Positions 46,301 to 57,808 of a stretch of 64,000 nucleotides of DNA are shown one piece after another. Position 1 is the first letter of the stretch. Every line of letters begins with the position of its first letter. Location of the stretch: NCBI RefSeq assembly GCF_030704535.1, contig NC_081818.1, positions 21,864,001 to 21,928,000 on the forward strand. Direction: 5' to 3'. The notes under the pieces were generated by a model. That model had not been told where the DNA came from. It did no database searches and saw nothing but the letters and a program-made list of their open reading frames with translations. Made by a program: the position numbers and the translations under genes. This stretch comes from Vitis vinifera. Taxonomy: Eukaryota > Streptophyta > Magnoliopsida > Vitales > Vitaceae.

Positions 46301-49300
46301 GGACATGTATACATACAGCTCTATTGAATTATTCTAGGAAACTATCAAATCAGTCTAATTCTAGGAGAATTTAAAGCCTATATGTTAGCCTACATGTTTA
46401 CAATAATAATACAATTAGCAAAAAGCTATTAGAATGCATATTTTAAATACTCCCCCTCAAGCTGCTCAAAAATATTTTCCATTACTAGCTTGCCTAGAAC
46501 AGACTGCAATGTAGAACTTGACAATCCTTTTGTGAGAAATTTGCAAGCTGAACCTTTGAAGCAACAAAGGGAATACAAATCTCTCCACTCTCCAAATTTT
46601 GCTTGAAGAAATGACAATCTATTTTCATGTGTTTAGTTTCATCATGATGGGCAGGATTATGAACAATGCTTACGACTAACTTCTAGTCACAATATACATC
46701 ATAGGATCTTCCAATTTCATTTCCAAGTAAGAGAGCATCATCCTTATCCAAAGTTGCTCACCGATACCTTGAGTAATTGATCTGAATTTGGCTACTGAAC
46801 TTGACTCTGCCACCATTGATTGTTTCTTATTTCTCTGTGACAAGATTGCCTCCAATAAAATGTGCAGACCCTCTAGTGGATCTCTAATTAGTGACAGAAT
46901 TGACCCAATCTGCATTAATATAGGCTTTTACATCCATCTTCTCATTTTTTTTTTAATAAAATTCCTTTCCAAGATGCTGACTTTAAGTACCTAAGAATTT
47001 ATTAGATAGCTTCTATATGTCTATCATGTGTTGCATGAATAAAGTGACTGATCACACTAACTGCATAAGCTATATCAGGACAAGTATGAGAAGGATAAAT
47101 TAGTCTTCCAACAAGTCTCTGGCATCTTTCTCAATCAGTTTCAGGTTCTTCATAACAGTCTTTAAATTTGTGATTTCGCTCAATGGGGTTGTCCATTGGT
47201 TTACACCCTAGCATCCCCATTTCCTTGAATAGATTTGAGAGTATATTTGCATTAGGACAAAAAATACCCATTCTTGGATATGCCAACTCTATTAAGGAAA
47301 TATTTAAGCCTTCCCAAATCCTAAATCTCAAATTCAAGCCAAATATGACCTTAAATTTTCAATTTCATTATGGTTATTTCCTCTCACAATTATATTGTAT
47401 ACATAGACAATTACAACTACTACTTTATTTAGAGACCTCCTTTTAGTAAAAAATGATCAACTTGACTATGTTTGTATTTGAACCTCTCCATGGCCTTTGT
47501 AAATTTGTTGAACCAAAACTCTAAGTGATTATTGAAGGCCATATAATGACTTTTTCAGTTTGCACACTTTCCCTTTGAACCTATTCGTTAAACCAGATAG
47601 AATTTCTATGCAAACCTCATCATCTAGATCTTTGTGCAAAAAAAAAAAAACACTTTTTACATCAAATTGCTACAAGGTCCAATTTAAATTAATAGCAAGA
47701 GAAATTAAAATTCTAATGCTATTCATTTTAGAAATTAAAATTCTAATCCCATGTCTTTTCAATTCAGATTACAATGAGCTTCTTTGATGCTTTTAAGAGC
47801 TTCTATGGTGAACAATTGATGGACAAAAGAATTAAAACTAGGAGAGAATTTATAATTTGATGCAAAATTGGATATGGGGTATTGAGTACATGTTCTTTTA
47901 CAAGTCATCATTGGAAGCATCTGAGTAAACTGAAGTAGAATTCACATGACCTAGTTTTTGCTCCAATGGTCGAGCACTCATCAGGTCCATGATAGGCCTT
48001 TTTCCCTTTGAATGGACCTTGATTAGAGATGGCTTATCTTGGTCTTTAGATGGAAAGTCCACCTTTGGAACAATAAACTCAAGTTCAATTTCCAAAATGG
48101 AAGATGAAACGAGAGATTCTTACATGGGTGATGACTTAAATGCAATGAGAGACTAGGAAGAAAAATCAAAATCTGGATATGGTAGAGACTTTATTAATAA
48201 AGGCAAAGCATATCTCCCCACTGAAGATGAGTGTGAGAAATATGACTGATTTTCAATGAAATTGATCTCTATGGTGAAATAAAGGTTTTTATAGGAGGAT
48301 GATAGCATTTGTACCCTTTTTGTGTAGGTGAGTAACAAAGGAAAACACACTTAAGAGCTCAAGGATTGAGTTTTGTTTGGTGTTGGCCATGAATATAAAT
48401 AAAAAAGACAAACCCGAACACTTTAGGAGGAAGATTCTCAAAGTTTTTAAATAAAGGGAAAAAGTGACTCAAACCTGTCAGGGTAGTCTGGTTGGTCAAG
48501 ACGAACACTGGGAAGTGTGGTCCCAGTAAGTGGCACATGGTCTTGGGTTAGAATCCTATCATTGATGATACCTTTAATTTACCTAGTGCTAGTTGCTGCG
48601 GGGCAGTCAACACCCTGAGGTTTGGGTTCCCATGGAGAGTCCTAAGAGCCTGGCCATGGAAGGTTCCTTGGTTATAAAATAAAAAATAAAAAAGAAAACA
48701 AAAAAAGTGACTCAAATATCTCAAGGGAGTTTGAAAACCAAGAACTCTTGAGGGCAACCTATTTATTAAATGAGCAGCTGTCAAATAACTTCCTCCCAAT
48801 ATGTTTTTGACACTCATTTGGAAAAGTAGAGCTCTAGTAACCTCAAGTAAATGTCTATTTTTCCTTTCAACAATCCCATTTTGTTGGAGAGTATCAGCAC
48901 ATGCATACTATTGAATGATTTCTTTTTGACAATAAGAAATCAACTCATTATTCAAATATACTGTTCCATTATCTGAGCAAAGAATGTGGACTTTTATCCC
49001 AAACTGATTGCAAATCATCTTATGTAAAATGGAGAAAATTTGATTAACCTCAGATTTGAGTTTGAGAAACTAAACCCATGTCAACCTAGTAAAATCAATC
49101 AATGACAAAAACCATCTTGCACCAGAAAAGTTAGGAATTCTAGATTTTCCCCACACATCAGTATGAATGAGAATAAAAGGCACCAAAGATCTTACATTTA
49201 TGATCAGACTATTTCACAAACTTTACAATGAAAGGAATATTTATTAAAATCAGAAGAGGGAAACATTTTTTGCATGGTAAAGAGTGACGGATGACCTAGT

Positions 49301-49990
49301 CTTTGGTGCCAAAGCAAGATATTTGATTCTTTCAACAAACAAGGCATTCTTGAGATATTGCCATTTCCACCAATAGCCAACCACTTTCCTTAGCATGCCT
49401 AATCATCTTCCCCATTGCTTGGTCTTGTATGACACAATGAGGGAAAGAAAATGGGCAATTTAGGTCTTTTGTAAGCTTCGAAACCAGATTACATGTCAAT
49501 TTAGGAACACATAAGGCAGGTCTTAAGGATATGGTTCTGGTCAAGGGAATCAATCCTTGACCAGTAACAAAACACTCTTCTTCAACCATCTTCTGCAATT
49601 GAACAACATCTTTCAATGAGGGGAAAGGTTCTTTTCATCGAACTTAAACACAGGCAAATACCTCTTTCAATGAGAGGAAAAAGAAAGTTCTTTTCATAGA
49701 ATCTAAACCCTTAATCTAGTTCAGGATTTAAACGAGCCAGGAAGGCAAAAATCCTGTCTTCTTCAACCATCTTCTGCAATTGAACAACATCAACAGCGGA
49801 TTCCGTTATGAATTGTTGAGAGTAGTAGTCCAATTCTAGCCATAGAATATGTATCCTACAGAAGATTCAATGGATTGGGTTCCAAAATGAGAGGCCTAGA
49901 ATCATCTCCCAAGAAAATCAAGGTACTTAAAAAGCCCATTCACTAGTGTTGCCTTATAAATAAGGATTCAAGCCTTCATCTATCAAGAAC
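46300..49990 (-). pseudogene. Decayed Ty1/Copia polyprotein
   Basis: Read on the minus strand, all pol domains occur in Copia order with stops and frameshifts. A gag-like trace (RIFAFLARLNPELD) lies near 49750. The GAG-pre-integrase (FVTGQGLIPLTRTI, ALCVPKLTCNLVSKLT) is at 49330-49616. The integrase is at 48720-49320 (HILCSDNGTVYLNNEL, LTAAHLINRLPSRVLGFQTP). RT is at 47130-47880 (GKVCKLKKSLYGLQ, GIFCPNANILSNLFKEMGML). RNase H is at 46429-46915 (KKQSMVAESSSVAKFRSITQ, LTKGLSSSTLQSVLGKLVME). A probable short 3' LTR lies around 46300-46425. A SINE splits the integrase, and a TIR element lies at the 5' side. Confidence 0.85.
48474..48701 (+). mobile_element. tRNA-derived SINE
   Basis: A 228-bp insertion has a perfect 15-bp target duplication AAAAAGTGACTCAAA (48459-48473 and 48702-48716). 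The head carries RNA polymerase III promoter boxes: A box TAGTCTGGTTGG (48484-48495) and B box GGTTAGAATCC (48546-48556), about 50 bp apart. The body has no ORF and ends in an A-rich tail (AAATAAAAAATAAAAAAG). It inserted into the integrase part of the Copia pseudogene, so it is younger than that element. It would be mobilised in trans by a LINE. Confidence 0.9.
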
Positions 49991-50050
49991 ATTCTAAAAT
50001 ATGCTTTTGCTCAACTTAATTTTCAGACCAAAGATAAGCCATGGCCATGG

Positions 50051-51077
50051 ACGAAAATTTCGGTAAATATCAGCAATATATCTTTGATACATATATCATG
50101 TATTGGGAGGCATGGAAATGATATCGGGTGGTGATGTATCGAGGAGGTGATATTTCGGAAAAAAAAATCACCAAAAATCACCGATACATCGATATATGGC
50201 GATAAATCGCCGATTTTTCCCTTTAATCGGTGTTGGCTGCATTTTTTTGCTGATAAATTGCCAATTTTTTCAGAAAAAATCACCCAAAATTCCTCACTGC
50301 CAGCCTGCACACTTCATGCTATTGTGGGCCCCAGGTCACGTCATCTAGCCCAGCTACATCAGTCTCGTAATCTAGCCTAGCTGCCCAACACGCATGCATC
50401 ACACAATGCACTGCTATTGGAAAAATTAAATTTTAAAAAGTTCTGGTTGAAAGGATTTGAACCCAAGACTTCACGTTTGAGGGAGGGAAGGCCATGCCAC
50501 CTAATCAACTTATATTTTAGTTATTTTATTGTCATATCCTTATATAAAAATAAATTTCTTAATACTTACACACACACACATATATACATACTATATATTA
50601 TAGGTTTATAAATTAATACATTTTTTTTTTGTGTATATAGATATCATAGAATCAAATTATTATAAATAAATTAATTTTAATTATCATGTCTTTTTTATAA
50701 TAACTAAATACAAAATAAATATCAATTAATAAATAAAATTATCAACATTTTAATAAAAAAATACTTATACATGTATTATCATTTCTTTTATGTCATTGAA
50801 TATATCCAAATTATATATATATAATATGTTTTTAAGTTATAAACATTATTATTGAATATTATAAATTATATTATGTTATAAACAAAACAACTTTAAATGT
50901 TTATTATATTTCTAATTTCACTTCTAAGAGCATTTTTTTTATATTTTCATGAGTTTTGATTAATTTTGGCTCATCGATATTTTGTGTCAAAATATTCATC
51001 GATATTTCTCCGATATATCGAATATATCCGTAAAATCGAAGTACCAATATATCAGTAATTATTGACATTTTCATCCT
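50051..51077. mobile_element. TIR element with GATATATCG-rich ends and a tRNA-like segment
   Basis: The left end GGACGAAAATTTCGGTAA and the reverse complement of the right end GGATGAAAATGTCAATAA are imperfect inverted repeats. The 9-mer TGGCCATGG flanks both sides (50042-50050 and 51078-51086), suggesting a 9-bp duplication as in MULEs, although the palindromic flank makes the exact border uncertain. Sub-terminal ATATCG/CGATAT words occur at both ends. The interior at 50455-50510 contains a minus-strand tRNA-like segment. No transposase is present. Confidence 0.65.
50455..50512 (-). other. tRNA-like segment inside the TIR element
   Basis: The reverse complement has an A-box-like TTGATTAGGTGGCATGGCC followed, about 30 bases later, by a B-box-like GGGTTCAAATCC. 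Spacing fits a tRNA, but no full acceptor stem is evident, so this is not called as a functional tRNA. It may be a captured SINE or tRNA fragment. Confidence 0.4.
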
Positions 51078-51278
51078 TGGCCATGGTAATGAAGCTCCAT
51101 CTTGAGGTTTCTAAGAGTGGAGCTTCACCAATATCCAAACTTTAGTTGTGATGTTAAATATGCTGAAACTGTTCACAACCAAGTCAAAAATGCATGGCAA
51201 AAGGAAATTCGTTGTGAAATATCGTATGCAGCATGGACACTATTAAAGAGAAGCCACATGATACTCCTCCAGGCACTG

Positions 51279-51570
51279 CAAAAGAAAGAAATAGGATAGT
51301 TTTTGATAATGAGGCTTTGTCGATCCAAAGATTGAAAATCTCCTTCGTTTGTAATCTTTTCTCTTGGTCTAAGACTTGTTTAGATGGAGAACCCCGCTCC
51401 TTAATTAACTTTGTTGATTGGTTGGGTTCTAATTGAGGGTTGGTGAGTGTATGCTTCCTTGTGTTTTTTGTTGTGGGGCTTCTCGTGTATACTCCCTATA
51501 TGCTTCGGGTTGCCTTCTTGCTCCCTTCTTTTAATAAAATTTTTTGTGTTTATCTATCAAAAAAAAAAAA
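51279..51570 (+). mobile_element. Short 5'-truncated LINE insertion with poly-A
   Basis: It encodes the ORF2 tail (KERNRIVFDNEALSIQRLKI, then FVCNLFSWSKTCLDG) ending at a TGA, then a 3' UTR and a poly-A run. An 18-bp target duplication flanks it (51261-51278 ATACTCCTCCAGGCACTG; 51571-51588 with one G-to-C difference). Strong 5' truncation and the TSD are the mark of target-primed reverse transcription. One mismatch in 18 suggests a moderately young age. Confidence 0.88.
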
Positions 51571-51588
51571 ATACTCCTCCAGCCACTG

Positions 51589-51910
51589 TTGACATTTTGC
51601 ATACTTCCTAGATAGTAGAATTATATGATAAATTTTCCTACTTTATACAACTTAACATCATGACAACTACATTGCTTGAACACATAAAAAGAAATGCCAA
51701 TTTTTCTTTAAAACCAATATGTGTAGTAGTGCTGATAATATACATGATACAAATGCACTAATTTTTATATTTGTCTTCGTTCATCTTCCAAGTTACACAG
51801 TTGTTAGTATACATGTTCAGATGAATTACCAAACAAACATGAATTTTTAATTATTTATTTATTTACTTATTTTTTACATTTTTACAATACAATTACATTA
51901 AAAGGTACAT
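51589..51910. other. Short intergenic spacer
   Basis: AT-rich, no feature recognised. It separates the LINE insertion from the hAT element. Confidence 0.5.
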
Positions 51911-51918
51911 ATTTAGAC

Positions 51919-54900
51919 CAGTGTTTTTAAAGGCGTTGGTGGGGCGCGCCTCTTGAGGCGAGGCGCAGCGAAAACGCGTTGAGGCGTTAAAAATAAAGCG
52001 AAACACCTGAAAGGCGTACGCTTTTCTGGTGAGGCGTGATTGAGGCGCGCTTTGAGCACGCCTTTCACGCTTTTCCGGTGAGGCGTACGCGTCGTCGGAT
52101 CTGATGTGGCAATGAAAGATTAAAAAAAAAACCCTAAGAATACCTAAAACCCCAGTCCCGACTGAAAACAAACCCAAAACAAACCCTACCTCTTCCAGTC
52201 AAGCGGCGACGGAGTGCTCACCCTCGGCGGCGACCAATCGCAGCGATCTTCTCCGGCGGCAATCCCTCTCATCTCCAGGTATGTTGCGAACTTCCTCTTC
52301 CATGGTTTCTCCCTCTTCGTTCCTCTCTCTGCAGTCCACACGGCAATCCCTCTTCGTTCCATGCGATCTTCATCCAAATTTTTTTTTTTATTTTATCAAA
52401 TCACACGGGCGTGTCGGCTGTACATCTATTTAAGTTTTAAACCATTTTTTCTCTCTCTCACAGCATTTAAATTCTCTCACTCACAGCCCACACTTCCAGC
52501 CACGATTTTCTCTCTCTCCCAGTAGGTTTTTCATCTTTTTTTTTTTTTTTTTTAATTATCAAATCAGATGTGCCTTTTGTTAATAAAATTTTTTTTTGAA
52601 GTTTTTTATATGTTTGCTTATAGTATCAATAAACAAATATAATTAAAATTATATAAAAGATAATTATTTGTGAATTTTGAATTTTTTTTTTCTGATTTAA
52701 TTTTAATTCTCACCTCAATTTTCTTTATTTCATTATTAAATTCCAATTAAAATTTATGTGTATAATTTTTAAACTCCTTTAAAAAAAATTGGTTTTTTTT
52801 TTAATTTAAACCAATTAAATTTTGTATTTCATTTTTAAATTTCTTTCAATTGTGCTTTGTTATTATTTTTTAGTCAATTATATTGTTATATGGAAATTTG
52901 AATATTATTATTGGTGATTTTTTTTAGAATGAGTTCCTCCGATTCGAAAAATTCAAGAAAGGATTTTGTGTGGAAGTATGTGATTGAAGTTTCTGGAGAG
53001 CAATATATAAGATGTAAATTTTGCAATCAAAGATGTACGGGAGGGGTGAATAGACTAAAACATCACTTAGCCGGAACTCATCATGGTATGAAACCATGCA
53101 GCAAAGTTAGTGAAGATGCTAGATTGGAATGTAAAGAGGCATTGGCTAATTTTAAGGATCAAAAAACGAAGAGAAATGAATTGCTCCAAGAAATTGGTAT
53201 GGGTCCAACTTCAATGCATGAAAGTGCCTTGTCTAAAACAATAGGGACATTAGGGAGTGGGAGTGGGAGTGTAAGTGGGAGTGGGGAACTTATTCCTAGG
53301 GGACCCATGGATAAATTTACCACTTCACAACCTAGACAAAGTACGTTGAATTCAAAGTAGAAGCAAGAAGAAAGGAAGGAAGTGTGTAGAAAAATTGGTA
53401 GGTTTATGTATTCAAAAGGTCTCCCATTCAACACTGTGAATGATCCTTATTGGTTTCCTATGATAGATGCTGTTGCAAACTTTGGGCCCGGGTTTAAGCC
53501 TCCATCTATGCACGAATTGAGGACATGGATTCTTAAAGAAGAGGTGAATGACCTAAGTATCATTATGGAAGATCACAAAAAAGCTTGGAAACAATATGGA
53601 TGTTCAATTATGTCAGATGGTTGGACAGATGGAAAAAGTAGGTGTCTTATCAATTTTTTGGTGAATAGTCCTGCTGGCACTTGGTTTATGAAATCAATTG
53701 ATGCTTCTGATACAATAAAAAATGGGGAATTGATGTTCAAATATCTTGATGAGGTGGTTGAAGAAATTGGAGAGGAGAATGTTGTGCAAGTCATCACTGA
53801 TAATGCCTCTAATTATGTGAATGCTGGAATGAGGCTTATGGAAAAAAGGAGTAGATTGTGGTGGACTCCTTGTGCTGCTCATTGCATTGATTTGATGTTG
53901 GAGGATATTGGAAAGCTAAATGTTCATGCTACTACACTTTCTCGAGCTAGGCAAGTTGTGAAGTTTATATATGGGCATACTTGGGTTCTTAGCTTGATGA
54001 GAACATTTACAAAAAATCATGAACTTATTCGTCCAGCAATTACACGGTTTGCTACTGCATTTCTTACTCTCCAAAGTATTTATAAGCAAAAGCAAGCTCT
54101 TATAGCAATGTTCTCCTCAGAAAAATGGTGTTCAAGCACATGGGCTAAAAAGGTAGAAGGTGTGAAAACTCGAAGTACAGTGTTGTTTGATCCAAATTTT
54201 TGGCCTCATGTTGCTTTTTGCATAAAGACCACTGTTCCATTAGTTAATGTCTTGAGAGAGGTTGATTCAGAGGAAAGACCAGCCATGGGTTATATTTATG
54301 AGTTGATGGATTCAGCTAAGGAGAAGATTGCATTTAATTGTGGGGGCATGGAGAGAAAATATGGCCCAATTTGGAGAAAAATTGATGCAAGATGGACTCC
54401 GCAACTTCATCGACCTTTACATGCAGCAGGCTATTATCTTAATCCTCAATTGAGGTATGGAGATAAGTTCTCTAATGTTGATGAGGTGAGGAAGGGATTA
54501 TTTGAATGCATGGATAGGATGTTGGATTATCAAGAACGTTTAAAAGCTGACATTCAGTTGGACTCATATGACCAAGCAATGGGTGAATTTGGGAGTCGTA
54601 TTGCAATTGATTCTCGAACATTAAGAAGTCCTATAAGTTGGTGGATGCGTTTTGGGGGTTCAACACCGGAGTTGCAAAAGTTTGCTATTCGAGTCCTTAG
54701 CCTTACTTGTAGTGCTTCGGGATGTGAAAGAAATTGGAGCACATTTGAATCGGTAATACTTCTATTTTTGTAAATTTTTATACATATATTTCTATTTCAA
54801 TGTTAGAGAACTTTATTTCATTTTAACACATAAAATTGTTTCTTTTATTATTTGTAGATCCATACAAAAAAAAGAAATAGACTTGAACATCAAATGTTGA

Positions 54901-55827
54901 ATGCTCTAGTGTATGTAAGGTACAACACTAGATTGAGAGAGCGAAGTCTACAAAGGAAACAAAATGTTGATCCAATCTTGGTAGAGGAGATTGATTCTGA
55001 TGATGAATGGATTGCGGAGAAAGAAGATCCCCTCCTCCCCCTTGATCTTTGTTGGCTTCAAGATAATGAATTATTCAATGTTGATGCCATTAGAGTTGTG
55101 TCATCCAACTCCCAAGAAACGCAAACATCATCGGATCATATGGTTTCTTCACATTCCTACAAAAGGAAACATAATGAAGTACCAAGTAAGTACCCAAAAA
55201 TTGAAATAATAAATTTGATTAAATTTAATAAAAAAACTTTTAATATTTACACATAATTAATACTTTATGTTAGGTACAAGTGGAGGCAAAGGCAAAGAGA
55301 AGGAATTGAATTTGACACCAATTGATGAAGATGAAGATTTAGATGAAATGGGGATACATGATAGTGGACATTTTCCTACTATTGATACATTGGATGAGGA
55401 TGATGATGACCTTGGAGAGGAGGATTTAAGTTGAAACAATTTACTCTAGTTGTTATTTCATGACTTAGTTATGGATTTTTTGTAAAAGTTTAGAACTATT
55501 ATTATGGTTGACTCTATTTTCTATTTCATGACTTAGTTTTGGCTTTTTGTTAAAGTTTGAAACTATTAGTATAGTTGAATCTATAATCTATTTTATGAAT
55601 TTGTTATGGTTTTTTGTGAAAGTAGGGAACTAGTATGTTTTTTTTTATGATTCTAATGAATTGTTTTCATGTTTTTATTTATGCTATTTTATTTTATATA
55701 TTTTAAAATATTAATTAATTATATAAAGTAAGGCTCAAAAAGCTTACGCCTCAACGCCTCGAGGCTTACGCCTCGCCTCACGAACACAAAAACGCCTCGT
55801 CTTACGCTTTCGCCTTTAAAAACTTTG
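51919..55827 (+). mobile_element. Near-complete hAT transposon, 3909 bp
   Basis: A perfect 8-bp target duplication ATTTAGAC (51911-51918 and 55828-55835) flanks terminal inverted repeats CAGTGTTTTTAAAGGCG at the left and, in reverse complement, CAAAGTTTTTAAAGGCG at the right. Sub-terminal zones (51935-52095 and 55735-55815) hold repeated GAGGCG/CGCCTC words, about eight at the left and six at the right, the likely transposase-binding arrays. Inside is a single spliced transposase gene on the plus strand. Size, TSD and gene layout match an autonomous hAT element apart from one stop codon. Confidence 0.93.
52929..55434 (+). pseudogene. hAT transposase, one in-frame stop
   Basis: Three coding exons (52929-54752, 54858-55185, 55274-55434) total 2313 nt, 770 codons plus stop, with GT-AG junctions and matching phase. 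A leader intron is likely: donor CTCCAG/GTATGT at 52278, acceptor TTTTTTAG at 52927. An N-terminal BED zinc finger (Cys29, Cys32 and the His pairs near 45 and 51) precedes a DUF659 core (IMSDGWTDGKSRCLINFLVN, VVQVITDNASNY, CAAHCIDLMLEDIGK) and a hAT dimerisation domain (SWWMRFGGSTPELQKFAIRV, then CSASGCERNWSTFES). An acidic tail (DEDDDDLGEEDLS) ends it. Codon 144 is TAG (53358-53360); the rest of the frame is open with no frameshift. It encodes a transposase that cuts and re-joins the element ends. Confidence 0.92.
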
Positions 55828-55835
55828 ATTTAGAC

Positions 55836-56655
55836 ATTGTCTAAAATTTCCCTTTCCCGCTTTTCCAAGATCTGCTCCGTAGGCATATCAATGTCTTCTT
55901 ATGTCCATGTCTTGTGTCCACTTAACATAGCTAAGCCTCTAAAGACATTAATCCAACAATCTGGAGAACCATTGATTAGACTGGTGTATAACTAATGATC
56001 CAATTCCTCCACTGCAGAAGAAAACTTCAACCAAATACCTCACATTGTAGCACAAAATTAACAAATTCCAATCCAGTAAATCATAGGTCTTTCCCCCTCG
56101 AAGTTTAACTTAATGACCGCACCTAGTTGATTAAATCTCAACCTATTCTCAACAGGTTCACTGGTTATCAAAACTCCATGCAAAGTCAGTCTCTTTAACT
56201 TGCACAGAGGTCAACAAGGAAATAATTGCTGGAAGAAAATCCTATAGATGAAATTTGGCTACAACCTTATAGAAGCTTACATGCCTAGAACTCTAGGACC
56301 TAAAGCTCCTTTATTGAGAACAAAGGTAATGTTAATATATTAGTTGATCATCCGTTGGAACTAAACTCTTCAGAGACCTTCAGGAGGGCCCCCTTATCAA
56401 TGTCTCCATAATCCTCATAGATCCAAAGTAAGAGTATCTGGCACTGAATCCAACCCCCATTGAAACCCAAAACTGTTACTTCTTCAAGATGAAAAGCCCT
56501 CTCCAACCAATCAGCGTTTTGCCTAGAAATAAGACATTAACCCAGCTCTTCCAGATAGAGTCTATCTCCAGCATTGGAAAAAAAGAGCCAAGCTCAAGCA
56601 CCCAAACAAATCCAACCAGAAGGATTGAACATGTAATTTTCTTCACATCTTTTAG
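55836..56655. other. Unassigned sequence between two hAT elements
   Basis: Composition and word use suggest old retrotransposon sequence on the minus strand (a stretch near 56330-56480 reads ILLWIYEDYGDIDKGALLKV). I cannot name the family. No intact ORF is present. Confidence 0.35.
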
Positions 56656-56663
56656 CTATATCT

Positions 56664-57768
56664 CAATGTTTTAAAAACTGGACCGCCGGCCGGTCACCGG
56701 ACCGGTCCGGTCCGTTCATTTGGACCGGATGGGGATCGAACCGGGGTCGGACCGGTAGAACCGGCGGTCCAACCGGTGAACCGGACGAACCGGCCGGTTC
56801 AATTGATTTTTTTTTTTTTAAAACAACATCAAAACGACGTCGTTTTGATGCTTCTGGCATCAAAATGACGCCGTTTTGGAGTCCTATTTAAGCAAAGGAG
56901 ATCTCCAGGCTGCGCCGCCGCAAGGGATCCCGCTCCAGCTCCAGCTCCAGCTCCAACCCTTCCTCCTTCGCCCATCGTCGACATCCCATCCGCGACACCA
57001 AGGGATCCCGCCGACGGCCTTTGGAATCGTGGGATGACAGAAAGTGGTGTCTGCCTTTTCCTGCCTCAAACCGTGGCGACTGTGGCTGGCGCCAGCCACG
57101 GACTGTAACAGTCCCAACATCACTACTAACTATATAGCCTTTTCCATCTTCAATTTCGTAAGTGAATCAAGGGAACGTACCATTCCGAAACCTAGACGTA
57201 TTGGCTGAGGATGTATTCTGATGTGATTTTTTTTCATCATTTTATTTGGTCGGAGAAAGATGGAAGTTTCTTCAACAATGTCGGCTAAAGGCTTTCCAAC
57301 TGTTTCAACCATGAAATGGCCATTTGGGACTCCATAATTACAAATCTTTTTCTCCTTCGAGGCACATGCACGCCACAAGAAATGAAATCATTCAATTATT
57401 TTGGGATTCGACTGATGAAATTTGTAAAATAATACGTACGTGGGTCTTACTTGCCCTTGAAAGCACTTTTCCAATTCCATCAAAATCAAATACCCGTGTA
57501 ATAATATAATATATAACATCTTATATTATGTTATACATATCAAATAATTGATGATTTCTATAGATAAAAAAATTTGTGACAAAACTCAACAAACTGTCAA
57601 AATTTACATAGAATTTATTAATTTTTTAATTTTTTATAATATATAAAATAATAAAATATATATTTATGACGTCACCGGTTCGATAGCGGTTCGACCGCCG
57701 GTCCGACAGGTGAACCATGAACTGGTAACTTTTCCGGTTCAATAACCGGTCCGGTTCTGAAAACATTG
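56664..57768. mobile_element. Non-autonomous hAT-like element, 1105 bp
   Basis: A perfect 8-bp duplication CTATATCT (56656-56663 and 57769-57776) flanks ends that read CAATGTTTT on both sides (left CAATGTTTTAAAAACTGGAC, right in reverse complement CAATGTTTTCAGAACCGGAC). Sub-terminal zones are packed with CCGGTT/AACCGG and CCGGTCC words. There is no transposase; the interior (56890-57120) is GC-rich with CAGCTC repeats and an 82-codon minus-strand frame that I do not recognise. The layout parallels the neighbouring hAT element, but the sub-terminal words differ, so it belongs to another family. Confidence 0.88.
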
Positions 57769-57786
57769 CTATATCTACATGTGTTA

Positions 57787-57808
57787 TATATATATATATA
57801 TATATATG
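57787..57808. repeat. TA microsatellite
   Basis: An (AT)n run lies just outside the right end of the hAT-like element. A similar run lies at 58579-58596. Confidence 0.85.

Noticed and set aside
50455..50512. Functional tRNA gene
   Set aside because: Box motifs are present, but no complete cloverleaf or terminator is evident, and it lies within a transposable element.
57130..57378. 82-codon minus-strand ORF within the 1.1-kb hAT-like element
   Set aside because: No transposase motif or recognisable domain; kept only as possible captured sequence.
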